In this document: one piece after another, positions 44,370 to 56,629 of the stretch | Layout: each line of letters begins with the position of its first letter | Numbering within the stretch: position 1 is the stretch's first letter | NCBI GenBank assembly: GCA_964036665.1 | Contig: OZ038527.1 | Location: 8,587,835-8,651,834 of the forward strand | DNA from: Gordius sp. MW1 | Lineage: Eukaryota; Nematomorpha; Gordioida; Gordea; Gordiidae | Direction of reading: 5' to 3' | Length of the DNA stretch: 64,000 nucleotides | The notes under the pieces: generated by a model | Told to the model about the DNA's origin: nothing | Databases searched by the model: none | Seen by the model: the letters and a program-made list of their open reading frames with translations, nothing else | Program-made: the position numbers and the translations under genes

Positions 44370-44870
44370 TAGCGTATCCAAGGGGGGAGCGGAAAAACCC
44401 CCCCCCCCTACAAAAAATTTTAAAAATTCTATATTAATAAACAAATTACTATAGAATAAAAAGTATTTATAGTTGCATAAAATAAGACACTTATAAATAC
44501 TTTAAAAATTTATATATCACTTTTTGGATTAAATTTTCTACAAAAAAGCTTTTAATCATTAATTTCCTTTTAAATTCACTTGTTTATTTGCCAAAAAACT
44601 CGATTGAGCATCTTTCCCACAAAAGTACCTGGCTCTCTCTCTCACACCCAGGGAATAACAATTTTACTAATTATAGGAGTAGTTCTCTGGTAATCTGAAT
44701 ACTTGATCTTGATTAATATTTCAATACATCCAAATTGTGCAAACAATTGCAAAAAAAAGAGTTTTGATACTCAAGAGGTGATTTGACTACCAGAGCATAG
44801 GGGGGGGGGGGGGGGGGGGGGGGGTTCGAGTTAGAACCCCTCCCATAAAATTTTTTTCTTTAAATTATAT
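44370..44870. repeat. Poly-G/poly-C bounded repeat with a 25-base G run
   Basis: It begins near GGGGGGAGCGGAAAAACCCCCCC at 44385-44410 and ends with 25 consecutive Gs at 44800-44824 followed by GTTCGAGTTAGAACCCCTCC-like sequence. Similar C-run or G-run borders recur at 47400-47545, 56255-56425, 62955-63115 and 63955-64000, which suggests one repeat family. Confidence 0.55.
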
Positions 44871-45150
44871 GGAAAAATTCAATGATATTTATAGGAGTCT
44901 TGTTAGTGTTGCGCATATAAAAAATAATAATCTTAATATTTGATATCTAATTTTAGATGAAATTTACTAATTCTAACACTTATACAAAAATTTTCTGTCC
45001 CGAGTGCGTGTTTTTTAATAGGAATAAGTTTAATTCTTAAGCATTTCTCTAAAAACTATTTTAACCTCTAAAACAAACGAGGAAGATGCTAATACAAGCC
45101 AAATTTTAAAAAAGGTAATTAATATTATTTTTCTTAGTATTTAACATGGG

Positions 45151-46277
45151 TAGTGATGCGGAAAAACCGAGAAAAATCTCGACCGAGACGAGACGAGAAT
45201 TTGAAAAATGGAGTCGAGATCGAGACGAGAATTTTGAGGTCGAGACGAGACGATACGAGATTTTCTCGGCGAGATCTCGACTTTTTATTGATCGTTAGAT
45301 TTTAGTAAATTATTGTGTATTTTAATTTACATTTAGGGTATTAAGTGTAAATCAATATGTATGGAATATATTTGATATTAAAAAAAATCCCAAGTGTAGT
45401 TAATATTATATATTTCAAAAAAATTAAAATTTGGCAATCATTTACCTAAGTATGGTTGATTTTTGTCATACATTTAAATACGTACTCATTAATTTAAAGT
45501 TTAAACCTTATGTTCTTAATTCTATAATAATGCTGCTTTTATTGTTGTTTTTACAACGTTTTAATTTGTGCAACTAGTTATCAATTCTGTAAATAATAAT
45601 AACACATTAAATGTCACTCGCACTTTGTGGTTTATAGCGCTATAGTAAACATGCAATAAACACTATGGGCTATAATTAATGATGGTTATATTAATGGACT
45701 TAAACATTTGCCTTAAATATGTTAAGGTCTACTTTGAAGCATTAGCAAAGGTTAATAAAGGATCTCATTTTGCTCATTTATGCAACAAAATCAACTATAA
45801 GCGAACTTATAATTTTCGAAGTCCATTTATAGTTGACAGACACAGTGAATTTAATACAAATATTATAATTTGCTAGAACAATAAAATTTAATTTTTTATA
45901 TTTCAAATTTATTTATAGTTTTTTTAGTCTGCACTTTTTATAGAAAATGTTATCTTTATGAGTTAATTCATATCTTTATATTGTCAATGAGATGTCGTGT
46001 CCCGCTAAATCTTTAAAAAGTTTGTGTATAAAGTTTTTCGAAAAATATAAAATTTGCCATTTGGATTTTTGAACACTTATTTATATTTTTAATAAAACAG
46101 GAGAAATTTTTATTCCGAATATATTTTTTTTTAAAAGTCAAGACGAGACGAGAATTCTCGTCGAGACGAGACCGAGATTTTTCTAGACCGAGACGCCACG
46201 AGATCGAGATTTTCTTAATCGCTCCCGAGACGAGACGAGATTTTGTTTTAGAGACCGAGACGAGACGAGATCGAAAA
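45151..46277 (+). mobile_element. hAT-type non-autonomous element, copy C
   Basis: It starts TAGTGATGCGG and matches copies A and B but lacks about 300 bases of the middle. AACATGGG before it and AACATGAG after it form an 8-bp target duplication with one mismatch. The right end has lost the final CACTA bases. GAGACGAGAC-rich blocks are present at both ends. Confidence 0.8.
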
Positions 46278-46569
46278 AACATGAGTATTTGATTAGTGCC
46301 TTGTTTATAGATTGCGGGTATACTACTAGAGAAGAATATAATAATAATATACAGCTAATTTATACTCAATTTAAATGCTAATTTTATAAAGCGGTTTGAA
46401 CATTTCATTCACGCATGCTTCATTTTTAAACATACTTTAAAATCTAATTGCTTTATAAGTTGTGTGCTAATTCTACAGTAAAAATTGATGTGAAAATTCA
46501 ACTAAAAATTAATATTCCTTATTGTTTAGTAAATATATTTTTTAAGGTTTACTTGTTATTGATCATGAT

Positions 46570-47215
46570 ATACGGCAAAGCCGGGCATAAATGGACTTAT
46601 TGTTAAAAATTGCGGGCCGGGCTTGGAAGAGCGTTATGGTAATATAACGAGCTCGGGACGGGCCTAGCTATTAATAGGGGCAAAATCTTTTTATTTTAAT
46701 ATATAAAAAATGGTGTTTTTTTATGATGTTAATCAAATTTTATTATTATTAAACATTATAATATAATTAAATAATTATTATCTGTTCGTAAATTTCATAG
46801 ATCTTATCATTAAAAGCGGATTCCTAGTTTTTTTATAATTTAATATATAAATCGTGAAAAATTAACAAAAATAAATATATTTAGTTATATAAAATTAACC
46901 TTGCATAGAGTTTCAATTGTCATAATTGATTTTTAGCAGCTTCAAGTGCCACTAGTGAATATTAAACGGGGCGTTATATGTTGGAAGATACAAAAGCCTG
47001 TTTGAGACTGATATATTTAACATGATTTATTAAACATTTTTAATAAATAAATGATTGTTTTAGTATTGACATAAAATGTTTAAAAAGCCGCAGAATATGT
47101 AAGGATTTTTTTGGGAAGGGTGTGGGCTGGGCCTGTGCTTTGCAAAAGATCAGGGTGAACTCGGGCTTATAATATCATTTTTAAGGTCCAGGGGCGGGAC
47201 AATATTTAGTACTAG
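46570..47215. mobile_element. Decayed hAT-like element with GC-rich ends
   Basis: CCGGGC, GCGGGCCGGGCTTG and GGGACGGGCC near 46590-46675, and GTCCAGGGGCGGGAC near 47190-47205, frame an AT-rich middle, as in H2. No terminal repeat or target duplication could be fixed. No coding signal. Confidence 0.4.
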
Positions 47216-47399
47216 TGGGCAAATTATGCAAAAAAGACCCAGTCTTTAGTTTAAATAATGACCCTAATTAGCACAATCAGAAAAATTGGAAGGTGCTCTT
47301 TGTAATTTGCGTCCATGAAGATATTATCAATTCATTTTTTACCCAAAACCCATCTTAGATATTGAATATATATAATTTTGAAGTTTTTGCTTAATCGAA

Positions 47400-47545
47400 A
47401 TCCTTTGACACACAATTTACCCCCCCCCCCCTTACTTGGGTAATTCTGCCTCCGCCACTACTGTAGATAGGCTTAATAAATTTTTGTTTAATAGTATTAT
47501 CTATCAAATTTTTTTAAACCCCCCCTGGCTACGCCTATGAACCTA
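47400..47545. repeat. Poly-C repeat fragment
   Basis: A C run at about 47421-47431 and a second ending CCCCCCTGGCTACGCC near 47520-47537. It belongs to the G/C-run family listed at 44370. Confidence 0.5.
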
Positions 47546-47547
47546 GA

Positions 47548-48008
47548 CATCACTTATCCCATGGGACAAAGGCCTTTTCTTAAAATGGGACTACACCTGT
47601 ATTGACCTGTTTGCCCCCTCCAACGATACTCACGACCCCCTAAGATCGGCAGAGCATCGCAAATCCTTAAAATACTCTTATCGGAAACCTCCATTTTTAT
47701 TCCTATCGTCTCGTCGTGCTCAGGGACGTTCGGAAAGAGCGCATTAAATTTTTTTAAAGAACTCAATAAACGCTGGCCCCTTCTAAAATATCGAATAGTT
47801 TCTTACTAAGACAATCAATTGCCATTGCGATTGCTAAATCCAATTTTTATTCTTTAATGGATTCAATGCCCATTCTTAAAGATGAAGAAACGGATAATGT
47901 GTTTTAATCATTTTTTTTATAAATATTTTCGTTCTTGTATCTTTGTATTAATTCCACTTTATATTTAATACTTTTTTTTAATGAAGCATGTCAATTCAAA
48001 AAAAAAAA
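47548..48008 (+). pseudogene. LINE copy L3: endonuclease C-terminus
   Basis: The plus strand encodes LIPWDKGLFLKWDYTCIDLFAP, matching the WDFTCIDLFAP block of L1 and L2, then after a one-base shift near 47683 SETSIFIPIVSSCSGTFGKS. It ends with an A-rich tail near 47999-48008. It is a short 5'-truncated copy of the same endonuclease LINE on the opposite strand. Confidence 0.75.
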
Positions 48009-48245
48009 TTATAAGAAACAGTGTTGACGAACGAGTTTTTTTTATTAACGAAGCTAAAGCTAATTTAAATGATTTAGATGTTAAATCTAAATCTCGATAT
48101 GACAAGAGACAAAAATTTTTACTAATAAACTAAATTTATTGAGGTTTATTTAAATTAACAATATTTATCCTCTAGAGCGAATCTTTCATTATTCAAGTTA
48201 ATGAAATGTTTAGGATAAAAACAAGTTTTAACTAACCTGAAATTT
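48009..48245. other. Short region with one weak open frame
   Basis: A plus-strand frame from about 48018 to 48132 (SVDERVFFINEAKANLNDLD, ending RYDKRQKFLLIN) could be a scrap of a gypsy integrase C-terminus, but it is too short to decide. Confidence 0.25.
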
Positions 48246-48249
48246 TGTT

Positions 48250-49195
48250 TTAGCAAGATTATTCAACGTTCATTAGAACAACGGTGGGGACTACAAAGGG
48301 CTTTGCCATTAACACTGGGGTCCATCAAGCTTTATCTCTTAGCCCTTCCTATTTTAATGATAATGGATATTATTACCAAGGATTTGGGCGAGGAAGCTCC
48401 TTGGGAAATGATCTTTGCAGACGATATAATCCTCTGTGCCAAAAGTGAATAAGAATTGGCTAATACTGTAAATAGACGGGTAAATGCAATAGAAGAAAGT
48501 GGTCTCAGGGTAAATCGAAAGAAAACAGAATGCATGAAGACAAAGTTTAAATCGGATGAAAACCAGCTAAATGCATCCCTTACTTTAGGCGATTGACAAC
48601 TTACAAGCGTGCACTTCAATCGAATGGTGGAATGGATAAAGAAATCCAAGCAAGTATAAATTCCGGATGGCTCAAGTGGAGGAACTTGACAGGCGTTCTG
48701 TGTGACAAAAACATCCCGAGAAGACTAAAAGGCGCACGGTATAAATCCATCATACGGCCAACAATCCTGTAGAGCTCGGAATCATGGGCTATTCGTAAAA
48801 GAGAAGAGCAGCGTCTTGCGGCCATGGAGATGAGAATGCTAAGATGGGTGCTAGGAGTAAGCAAAAGGAACATAAGCGAAATGAAGATAAGAAGAATTTT
48901 GGGTACTACATCTATTACGACAAAGCTCCTAACAAATAGACTAAGATGGTTTGGCCATGTCGAAAGAAGGGACGATAGCTACGTCGGAAAGAAAATCGAG
49001 ATGATAAATTTCGCAGGAAAACGAAGGAGAGGAAGACCCAAGCTTACCTGGGTCCATAAAATACGGCATGATATGAAAGTCCACAAGATAAAGAAAGATC
49101 TATGTAAACATAGAAACAAATGGAAACGAATGCTGAAAGGACTGACTACCAGCCTAGGTGACAAACAGTCATAGAAGGATAAAGAAGAAGAAGTC
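48250..49195 (+). pseudogene. RTE-type LINE reverse transcriptase remnant
   Basis: Plus strand. After a frame break it reads GVHQ, then MIMDIITKDLGEEAPWEMIF with FADDIILCAKS, the RT active site. Stops and shifts follow through VNRRVNAIEESGLRVNRKKT. The last intact part (48824-49174) carries RMLRWVLGVSKRN, TNRLRWFGHVERRDD and GKRRRGRPKLTWV, the conserved C-terminal region of RTE/BovB-type LINEs. A short AAG-rich end follows. It is 5'-truncated and inactive. Confidence 0.8.
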
Positions 49196-49620
49196 AATTG
49201 TTGTGCTAGAAACTCAGGTATTTTTAGCTAAATTTTACAAAAGTGATTAAATGGCACAAATACCAACTAAAAATTTTTGGTATATGGCTTTGTCTCAAAC
49301 TTAAAAGATTTGTGATCCAAAAAATGCCCTCGACACCCAAAAAGCTTACAAAGTTTTATTAAAACCACTGACCAATATAACCACACCATTTTGTCCCCCA
49401 TAACACATACACCACTGTACATATTTTTCATATTCGAGAGATTGAAAACTTTATGTTTATCAATTGATGGATTGGTTTTATGAATTCATCGGGAGTGGTC
49501 CCACCTAGATGAAATATTAGATAGAAAATTGCCGAGCAAAATAAAAATTAATCTTGGTTTATATAGACTATTTTTTATATTGATATTTTATACACATAAT
49601 TCTCTTTTTAGAGGGTAGAT
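49196..49620. other. No gene seen
   Basis: AT-rich sequence without open frames, repeats with visible ends, or RNA-gene signals. Confidence 0.5.
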
Positions 49621-50120
49621 TTAAATTCTGCCCGAACCCGGCTAGATCTAATTTTGTATCTAAATTGTCCGCCCGGGCCTTCCTAAACCCTTCTAAGAGT
49701 CCGCTCGGCCATGTACGAACTATCACTGCCTGGCCCGAAATAATGATTTTTTAAATGTTTAGCAATAATTTCGTTTAATTATAAAAAATAATAAATTAAA
49801 TTCCTGTTTTTTTTGGATAAGAAATTAAGCAATCATATAAAAAGGTGACAAAAGAATACACAATAACAATATAATACACTCTATAAAAAATCTTAATAGG
49901 CCCGAATCGCTAGAATCTTATTATGGTGCCCTTCGGGGCGTGCCATAAAATCTAATTTTACAACAGCCCTGCCAAGCCCTTAGGCTGATCGAGTCGGACT
50001 TTTCTCATCACTCATCTTTATTATATTATAAATGAAAATTATAAACGAAATTTTGAAAATTTTCCTTTGAGAAAAGCCTGGCTAAGCGCCCGAGCCACTA
50101 TATTTACCTAGCTATGAAGT
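49621..50120. mobile_element. Decayed hAT-like element with GC-rich ends
   Basis: GCCCGAACCCGGC and GTCCGCCCGGGCC near 49630-49680, and TTCGGGGCGTGCC with GCCCGAGCC near 49930-50095, resemble the GC-rich ends of H2 and H5. No terminal inverted repeat or target duplication was found. No coding remains are visible. Confidence 0.35.
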
Positions 50121-51228
50121 GTGAAGCAGACGTAACTTATAATTAAATGACGACGAAGGGCCGATTTAATATTATTAATAGTTACTAACTTTTCAATTCT
50201 ATGATGTTTATAAGTTTGTAATTAAGGTTAAAATGTAAAGAAGCATAATGATATGAGGAGAAAAGGACGAGAATAGATCAATTACTAAGCAAAGAAAAAA
50301 GGAAAACTAATGAAAAAATGTATATATCGGAAGAAGAAAGTACAACTATTATTAAAATAAATGCAATTAAATAGTATGGCAGGCATTGGTCTAGACGGGC
50401 GTGCCTGCAAAAACAGATGTTAATCAATTAATTAGCAATAAAAAAAATCAAACCACTCCGCGCAAATGCTAGTTCACGGGAAGTGTTTTTCTATGTTAAT
50501 TATTCCTTTTAAAGATTAATAGTCTACAACTTTGATTCTTTTCAAAGACGCCCATTAATTAAAAGATTAAAAGCTATACCACAAAAAATCAAAGGGTACA
50601 AAATCGTCAGTGGAATACCCCATCTCCCCCTTTCAAAGGTGCTGGGCTGCTTAGAGTCATGGTTTCCATGGTACCCTGAACTCCAGCTCCGTAGACGTCT
50701 CAGTTCCTTAACCCATAACTTTCTCCCCGTCTCTAGCTTGCGGTGAATTGCCGTGGCCAAAATGGGGGCAAGTTTTCTTTTACAGCCCCACGGGATTACT
50801 TTTTCAGCCATCGAATTAACCACAGGCTTCGCAAAAAAAGTCAAATAATTGGCGTGACCGGTTAAATTGACTTAGGCCTTATGACGTCCAAATGATAGCC
50901 GGTCAGAGTCGACCGGCTAGGCCACAAATTTGGGTTTGGATTCTTACTCTATATCGCCCAAAAAAGGCACCATGTTAACTTAATTAACTCCTTTTGGATT
51001 TGATGATATAAGACTAATTCCTATTCCCTCTTTTAATCTATGCCTGAAGGGCTTAATTATAGACTTGTCCTAAAACATCATCTTGGCGGGTATGTTTGAC
51101 CACATCTGCCGATGCAATTGGGGATTCTGAATGGTCATTCGTGTATGTCATAAAAATCTCCATCTTCTTCAATGTTTCGTCCTGAATAGTAAACTTTAAT
51201 CTGTACAAGTGTATTCTTTAACATTCCT
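50121..51228. other. Unassigned region with a GC-richer 100-codon frame
   Basis: A minus-strand frame at 50542-50844 encodes a basic, tryptophan-rich peptide (KLWVKELRRLRSWSSGYHGN) in sequence visibly richer in G and C than its surroundings. Downstream, TAGCCGGTC and GACCGGCTA form a perfect inverted repeat at about 50896-50919. I do not recognise either. A conserved interspersed repeat is as likely as a gene. Confidence 0.3.
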
Positions 51229-53300
51229 TTTTTTTGAGATGAAGTTAGTTTATTGATATATATCTAAACATAATATTAAATGGTACAACTGTATAATAAT
51301 GATATTTAAAAAAACATTATTTGAGTAATATGTCTTCATTTTCCTCTTTTAGAAGAGGCCAGGAATCCAAAAATGATTTGAAATTAAATTTTGCAATTAA
51401 GATAGCTATTGATTGTTTCAATAAAAATGCGGGGGAATGTTTGGAGGGAGGGGATCGCCTGCCTATTTCTTTGAATAAAGCCAACGCCATTTTTCCATAG
51501 GATCCTGATCAGGAGGAAACTATTGGGATAAAAATGCTAGAGTCCAAGAGCGCCTTGTATTTTTATACCTTGCGTTCATCAGTGAGGGCCACGGGGTCAT
51601 AATTAAGATTAGAGGGGGCGGGGTCATAATTAAGATTAGAGGGGGAAAATAGGTCTATGCATGTAAAATCCCATTTTAAAAGGAGACCATTATCCCATGG
51701 GACTAGCGAGGAACCGTCAGGACGCATTCGACCTTTAAGGGAAGGATCTGAATGTTCAAGTATGGATGGAATTTTGGCCTTTTTCAGGGCTGACTGGATA
51801 ATGGAATTGTTTTTAGAGTGTCGCAAGTGTTTAAATTGATTAAGTATGCAGTGTAACGGGTGGCGTGGTTCTTCATCCACTGGCAGGTTGCAATTTTTAC
51901 AGGCATATGCCTTGGTGTATTTTATTCCAAGGCGTAGTGCTATATTGAAGGATAGCTCGCAATCCTCTAACATCATATTTGAGAACTTGCTAGGATACGC
52001 CTCTAGCCATTTATGTCCAGATTTATCCAACAACAAAGATCTAAGGTTGTTATGCTGTTTGGTATCGCAGCTTAAAAGGAGATAAGCAGCGGAGCGCGAA
52101 ACCAAACATGCATCCTAATCCTTTTGGTTTGGTGTTTGTGATGGTGAGGTTTCTGGTAGAACATTTAAATTCCAAAGGGATAGGGCCTGTATAAATGTTT
52201 CATCGAGGGAGTATGAGATTAATTTAGCGACGATTGATTTTGAGAATAAGTGGGAGGATATAAATGAGGCCAAGATAAGGAGCTTGGTGAACGAATTCCC
52301 AGGGCCTCAGATTTTGTTGGTAATGTAGCTTGTAGCCAGGTATTTATATCGAATGATAAGTTGAAGGTGGATTCAATGACAGATTTTACGTGGGTTTCGA
52401 AATTATGTAAGATATGTGTATGCAAAAATGCGTTTGTAGATCGGAAGCAAAATAATATTTTGGCAATATTAAAGTAGTTTTTTAATATATAAAATGCGTG
52501 ATGGGCGGGCATATAAAGTAAAAATAAAATTTTTAAGGATATTGTCGAGATAACTTCTTAAGCATTCTGGACCGCCTAATGGAAAACTTAGTAAAAAAAC
52601 CTCGTTCTTTTCAAGGTGTAGAAATGCAAAGGAGGGGTGGATGTCAGTTGTGCTGTCAAAATAAATATCGCATTTTGTTGCGTTTAATATGTTAAGTTTT
52701 ATGTAGTATTTATTAATAAGTTAAGAGCTTTGATTAGCTCTTCCGTAATGCCTGATAGGGTGGCATCGTCGAGATACCATACGTTTAACCTCAAATTGCA
52801 TTTGTCGTTGATTTCGTCTATTAATGGTTTGATGGCCATGCAAAATAAAGGGAGGCCAAGGGGGTCCCCCTGTTGAATCCTCTCAGCTGAATCAATAAAA
52901 ATGTCCAAATTTCAAAATAAACGGGGTGCCATAACTTAAAAGAATATAGTTGGCATATTGAGGAAAAGCATAGATGAAAGTACTAATAAAGGAATTTCGA
53001 TATAGGTTGTTAGCGGCATTTTGAAATCTAATTTTATGAAAGACTCGCTGGGCGGTAGATTTTTAAGGGTCAATCTAGCAGCATGCGTAGCTATTTCACA
53101 TCCCCCTTTATCACGGGGATAAATTATGCTTGAATGATTTGCATATGACTTTAGATATGATTTTTCGGAAAACTCCGCCGATGGCGATCGGTTTTAAAGT
53201 TTTGTTATGTTTTTGAATAGCAAGTGGCCTCGAAAATTATTGGTCGCACTTCTTGAGTTGATGGTAAGGTTAAAAAGTAAATTTTTGAAGTCAATGATTG
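51229..53300 (-). mobile_element. LINE copy L2 with restriction-like endonuclease (5' truncated)
   Basis: It shares the L1 3' end, beginning with a poly-T at about 51229-51236. The frame at 51563-52105 carries the complete finger CKNC...RHPLHC and RPDGSSLVPWDNG...WDFTC. The region 52219-52512 continues upstream (MPAHHAFYILKNYFNIAKIL). The RT piece 52699-52908 carries QQGDPLGLPLFC and NVWYLDDATL. A 22-base duplication (GGGTCATAATTAAGATTAGA block) lies near 51594-51640. Several stops and shifts remain, and homology fades near 53260-53300. Confidence 0.78.
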
Positions 53301-53389
53301 CATGAATTAAATTTTGACAATAATGGTTTGTGGTCTGTTAATAGGGTGAATGGTGGGCCTATATATTCTCTAAATTTTGGATATGCAAA

Positions 53390-54240
53390 AATAATACCCA
53401 GTTACTATTTTAACTAGGTGTTATACTCTCAACTGATTGAAGTGTGCATGAAGCAAATGGATGTTCGGCCCTTTCATTTCATGAGATATAACGACACCTA
53501 GACCGTTCTCCGAAGCATCGGTGGAGACTAGTAAAGGTAATTGCGGATGCTTGTTTCATACATGGATGAGTGAGGGAATGATGAATAAATGTATTAAATT
53601 AACCGGTTTTGTAAAAGGGACGCGAGTTCTGGGGGTTGAAATGGGGAAAGAGGGGAGGGCAGGGATATTCCACAGTTTACTAATGATAAGTTGACTCCCG
53701 CCATCAGGGTCAACTTTCCGTCTAGGAGAGGAGTTGTTCCGGTATAACATGGGAGACGGGTGGCAGCACGGTAAATGAGAACGGAATGTCGGGTTCATCC
53801 ACCTCCGGATAATCAGGGGAAATAGTGTTGATAGAGAGGCTCGGGACTTGAGGAGCGTTAAAAAGCTATCCCGGAACCTGTCAATCCCCCACTGACCTTG
53901 ATGGGTTTACACCACAGCCGAGGGTTGCTGCCACCGTCTTAACTAGGCCCTTTCACAGCGGCCTAGCCTCTGCAGCCCATTTTTTGCGTGGAGGGGGCGC
54001 CTTCCTCTGAGCTGCATATCGAAGATATGTACAAAAAATGTTAACAATTTCTGCATACGTAGCTAACCTTTCTGTGTTGCCCAATCTTTGACCGATTGCC
54101 AGCCTTAATAAGTTGCCATGGCGATAGTCCTGACCTTGTCGGATAGTTTATCAATTGCATTATCCTCAATAGTGTCACCCAGAGACATCAGAAACTCTGC
54201 TAGGTGTGGAGCCTGGGCCGAGCCTTTTTTTGAATATATA
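53390..54240 (-). pseudogene. Degenerate gypsy relic (RNase H and gag-like pieces)
   Basis: On the minus strand near 53430-53560 the frame reads LPLLVSTDASENGLGVVISH, the first RNase H aspartate motif of gypsy elements. Higher up, near 54120-54235, AQAPHLAEFLMSLGDTIEDN and DKLSDKVRTIAMATY resemble the Gag region before the CHCC finger of CsRn1-type elements (compare DQSLDRIAEVADRI in E4). The pieces between are frame-broken. No LTR or target duplication was found. Confidence 0.5.
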
Positions 54241-56254
54241 GATTGCTCTCTTTGAGTCCGTACATATTTTAGGCATTATTGTATGGGAATTCAATCATAA
54301 TTCACGAGGGCTAGGGGAATAGCTATCAATTCTTGTACGTTGATGGTAGGAATAAGCTTCTGGGATCCGAATAAAGCAAGAGCATCACTAATTGAAACCG
54401 ACATCAAGGAACCTCTGAATAAAATTTTAATATGTAATGTAGGGACATCAGCGCGTCATTTTAAACCAGCGCTGTCATAGGGAGTAGACAGACTTAGTAC
54501 CGTCGCCTATATAAGAGCTTATCGTAAGATGCGCTTTTCTAGTTTAAGGTCTCATTTTTTCATTAATTATTTCCACCATGGTCCTAAATCGTAGAAAAAA
54601 TTACTATGGGGCTAGCTCTGTTGTTACATGTGCCGTATTTTCTAGGTAAATAAAACCACCACATTGGTGATTCAAATAAGGCATGAGAGAAAGGGGGTAA
54701 TTTGTAACAATATTTTATTTTATTTCCTTAAACTAAACTAGCAACACTGTGGATAAAAGATGTTTTTTTTGTTTTAATTTCTATATTACCTAACCTATTC
54801 ATACCCAGCTACGAGTTCTAAGCATTATTATTACTAGCACACGGTTTGGTTGTTAGTTTTTTAATAAGAGTCTCATGAGCTTATTTAAATTTAGTTAAAA
54901 TAGGGATACTGGATCCCCTGGAATTAAATGCAATTTTTAATTAAATAAAATATTATAATATAAAAATTTGAACTATATATTAAGCCATGCAATATAAGTT
55001 AAAAAATATTGGACATTAAAATTTTATAAATAAAAACAGGGGCGGGCACCTTGAGAAGATTCGAGAAATTAAAAAATAGAGCTTAATGGTTATTTTTATT
55101 TGTTTTCGTGTAATTAATTACACTTCACTACGTTAATAAATTCATTTTTTCAAATAAAATGTTTGTTGTGTTTTAATTTGTTACAAATAAAAATTAATTG
55201 AAAGATAAAAATAAACTCGGGCCTTCGGCCCTCGTGGGAAGGGGGAGAAGGGAAGGGGAAGTGGGAAGGGGAGAAGGGGAAGGGAAGGGGGAACTCTTCT
55301 ATACTACGTATAAATGTAGCATATTTGCTATGCAATTTATGGGCGAGAAAGGTAGGAAGGAGCGAGAATGCCTGTAGCGGGGATTAAATCAAAACAAGTA
55401 GAGGTATAGGCCTTAGTAGGGGAGGGCATACAGTAATTATCGATGTTAACCAAATGAATTATTTATTACTAATTCTTTTTTAGGGGAAAAGGTCATACTT
55501 TAGTTTTTTTAACTAATGGGGTCAAAGGCTGTTAATATGAAAAAAACGAAAATACCCTAAAGAGGAAATTATAAGAAAATTAAATTTAAAAATGTCAAAT
55601 AAAATACTGAAGAGCTTAAGGACATTATTAACTTGTGTGCCTTAATCGTAATAATTTTATCACCTTCTTCAAACCGAGTTGGTATAATGGCAATTATAAT
55701 GATTTTAAATTACCAGAAAATTAACATCCTTCATTCTATTATTTTCAAATGCTTTGTGGCGTCTTTCATCCCAACTTTTCCTATCAAAATCACTATTGTT
55801 TGCCTTTTCACCCATTTTTCTTTAAAGCATTATTTTTTTAATTAAACACAAATCGAGTTACATAGAAACAAAGAGAACAAGATAACTAATATATCTAATA
55901 ATTTCAATAATTAATAAAGTTAAAATTTAAAATAAGAATGGGAATTTTAAATAAGTAATGACACTAATTTTTAAACAAAAATTAACTCATCTGGAAAAAG
56001 AACACCTATTTAGAACCACAAATTGGACAGAGTCTTAAATATCCACTCTTGATTCCTTCGTTAATAAATAAATCAACGGTTTTCCATAAAAAACGAAATA
56101 TAAAACTTTCAAATTTGTTCTTGCAAAATCCAACGCTACCCTATTTGTTTAGAGAAATTATAAGCTATTCGTAATTTAACATGCATGGTTCATAAATGAG
56201 ATATTTTTTAAATTGTAAAAATTAAATTACACACTGATAATAAATTCCAGCCTC
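54241..56254. other. Gene-free AT-rich stretch
   Basis: No supported gene. It contains a small perfect hairpin GGGCC-TTC-GGCCC at 55219-55231 directly followed by a 60-base purine run of GGGAAGGGGAG type (about 55234-55293). Short open frames at 55150-55335 and 55633-55845 are compositional. Confidence 0.5.
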
Positions 56255-56425
56255 CCCCCTGCGTAGCCAGGGCATAGGGGGAGGCATAAATTGGCGGCCC
56301 CTCCCTAAATTTAAAAAACAATAATATTTAAAAAAATTATGACTAAAATTTCAAAAAATTTGCCCCTCCCTTAATCATTACTGCCCCCCCCCCTCCTTAA
56401 ATTGAAATCTGACTACACCCGAGTA
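56255..56425. repeat. Poly-G/poly-C bounded repeat, short copy
   Basis: GCGTAGCCAGGGCATAGGGG at about 56261-56280 and a C run ending CCCCCCTCCTTAAATTG near 56386-56405 enclose AT-rich sequence. The GCGTAGCCAGG/TACGCCC motif recurs at the other G/C-run repeats. Confidence 0.55.
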
Positions 56426-56629
56426 AAACTATCGAAGTTATAAGAAATTGATTTGATTTACAACTAATGAGATGGCAAAAAACAAAAATCAATATAGAAA
56501 AGATACAGCGTGTTTTCGATATCACTTTCTACAATATGAAACAAAAAAAAATTTTATTTTGTTTTTTGAAGTTTTTATTGTAAACCATTATTCTTGTATA
56601 TAAATATAAAAACACGAGGAAAAAAAACA

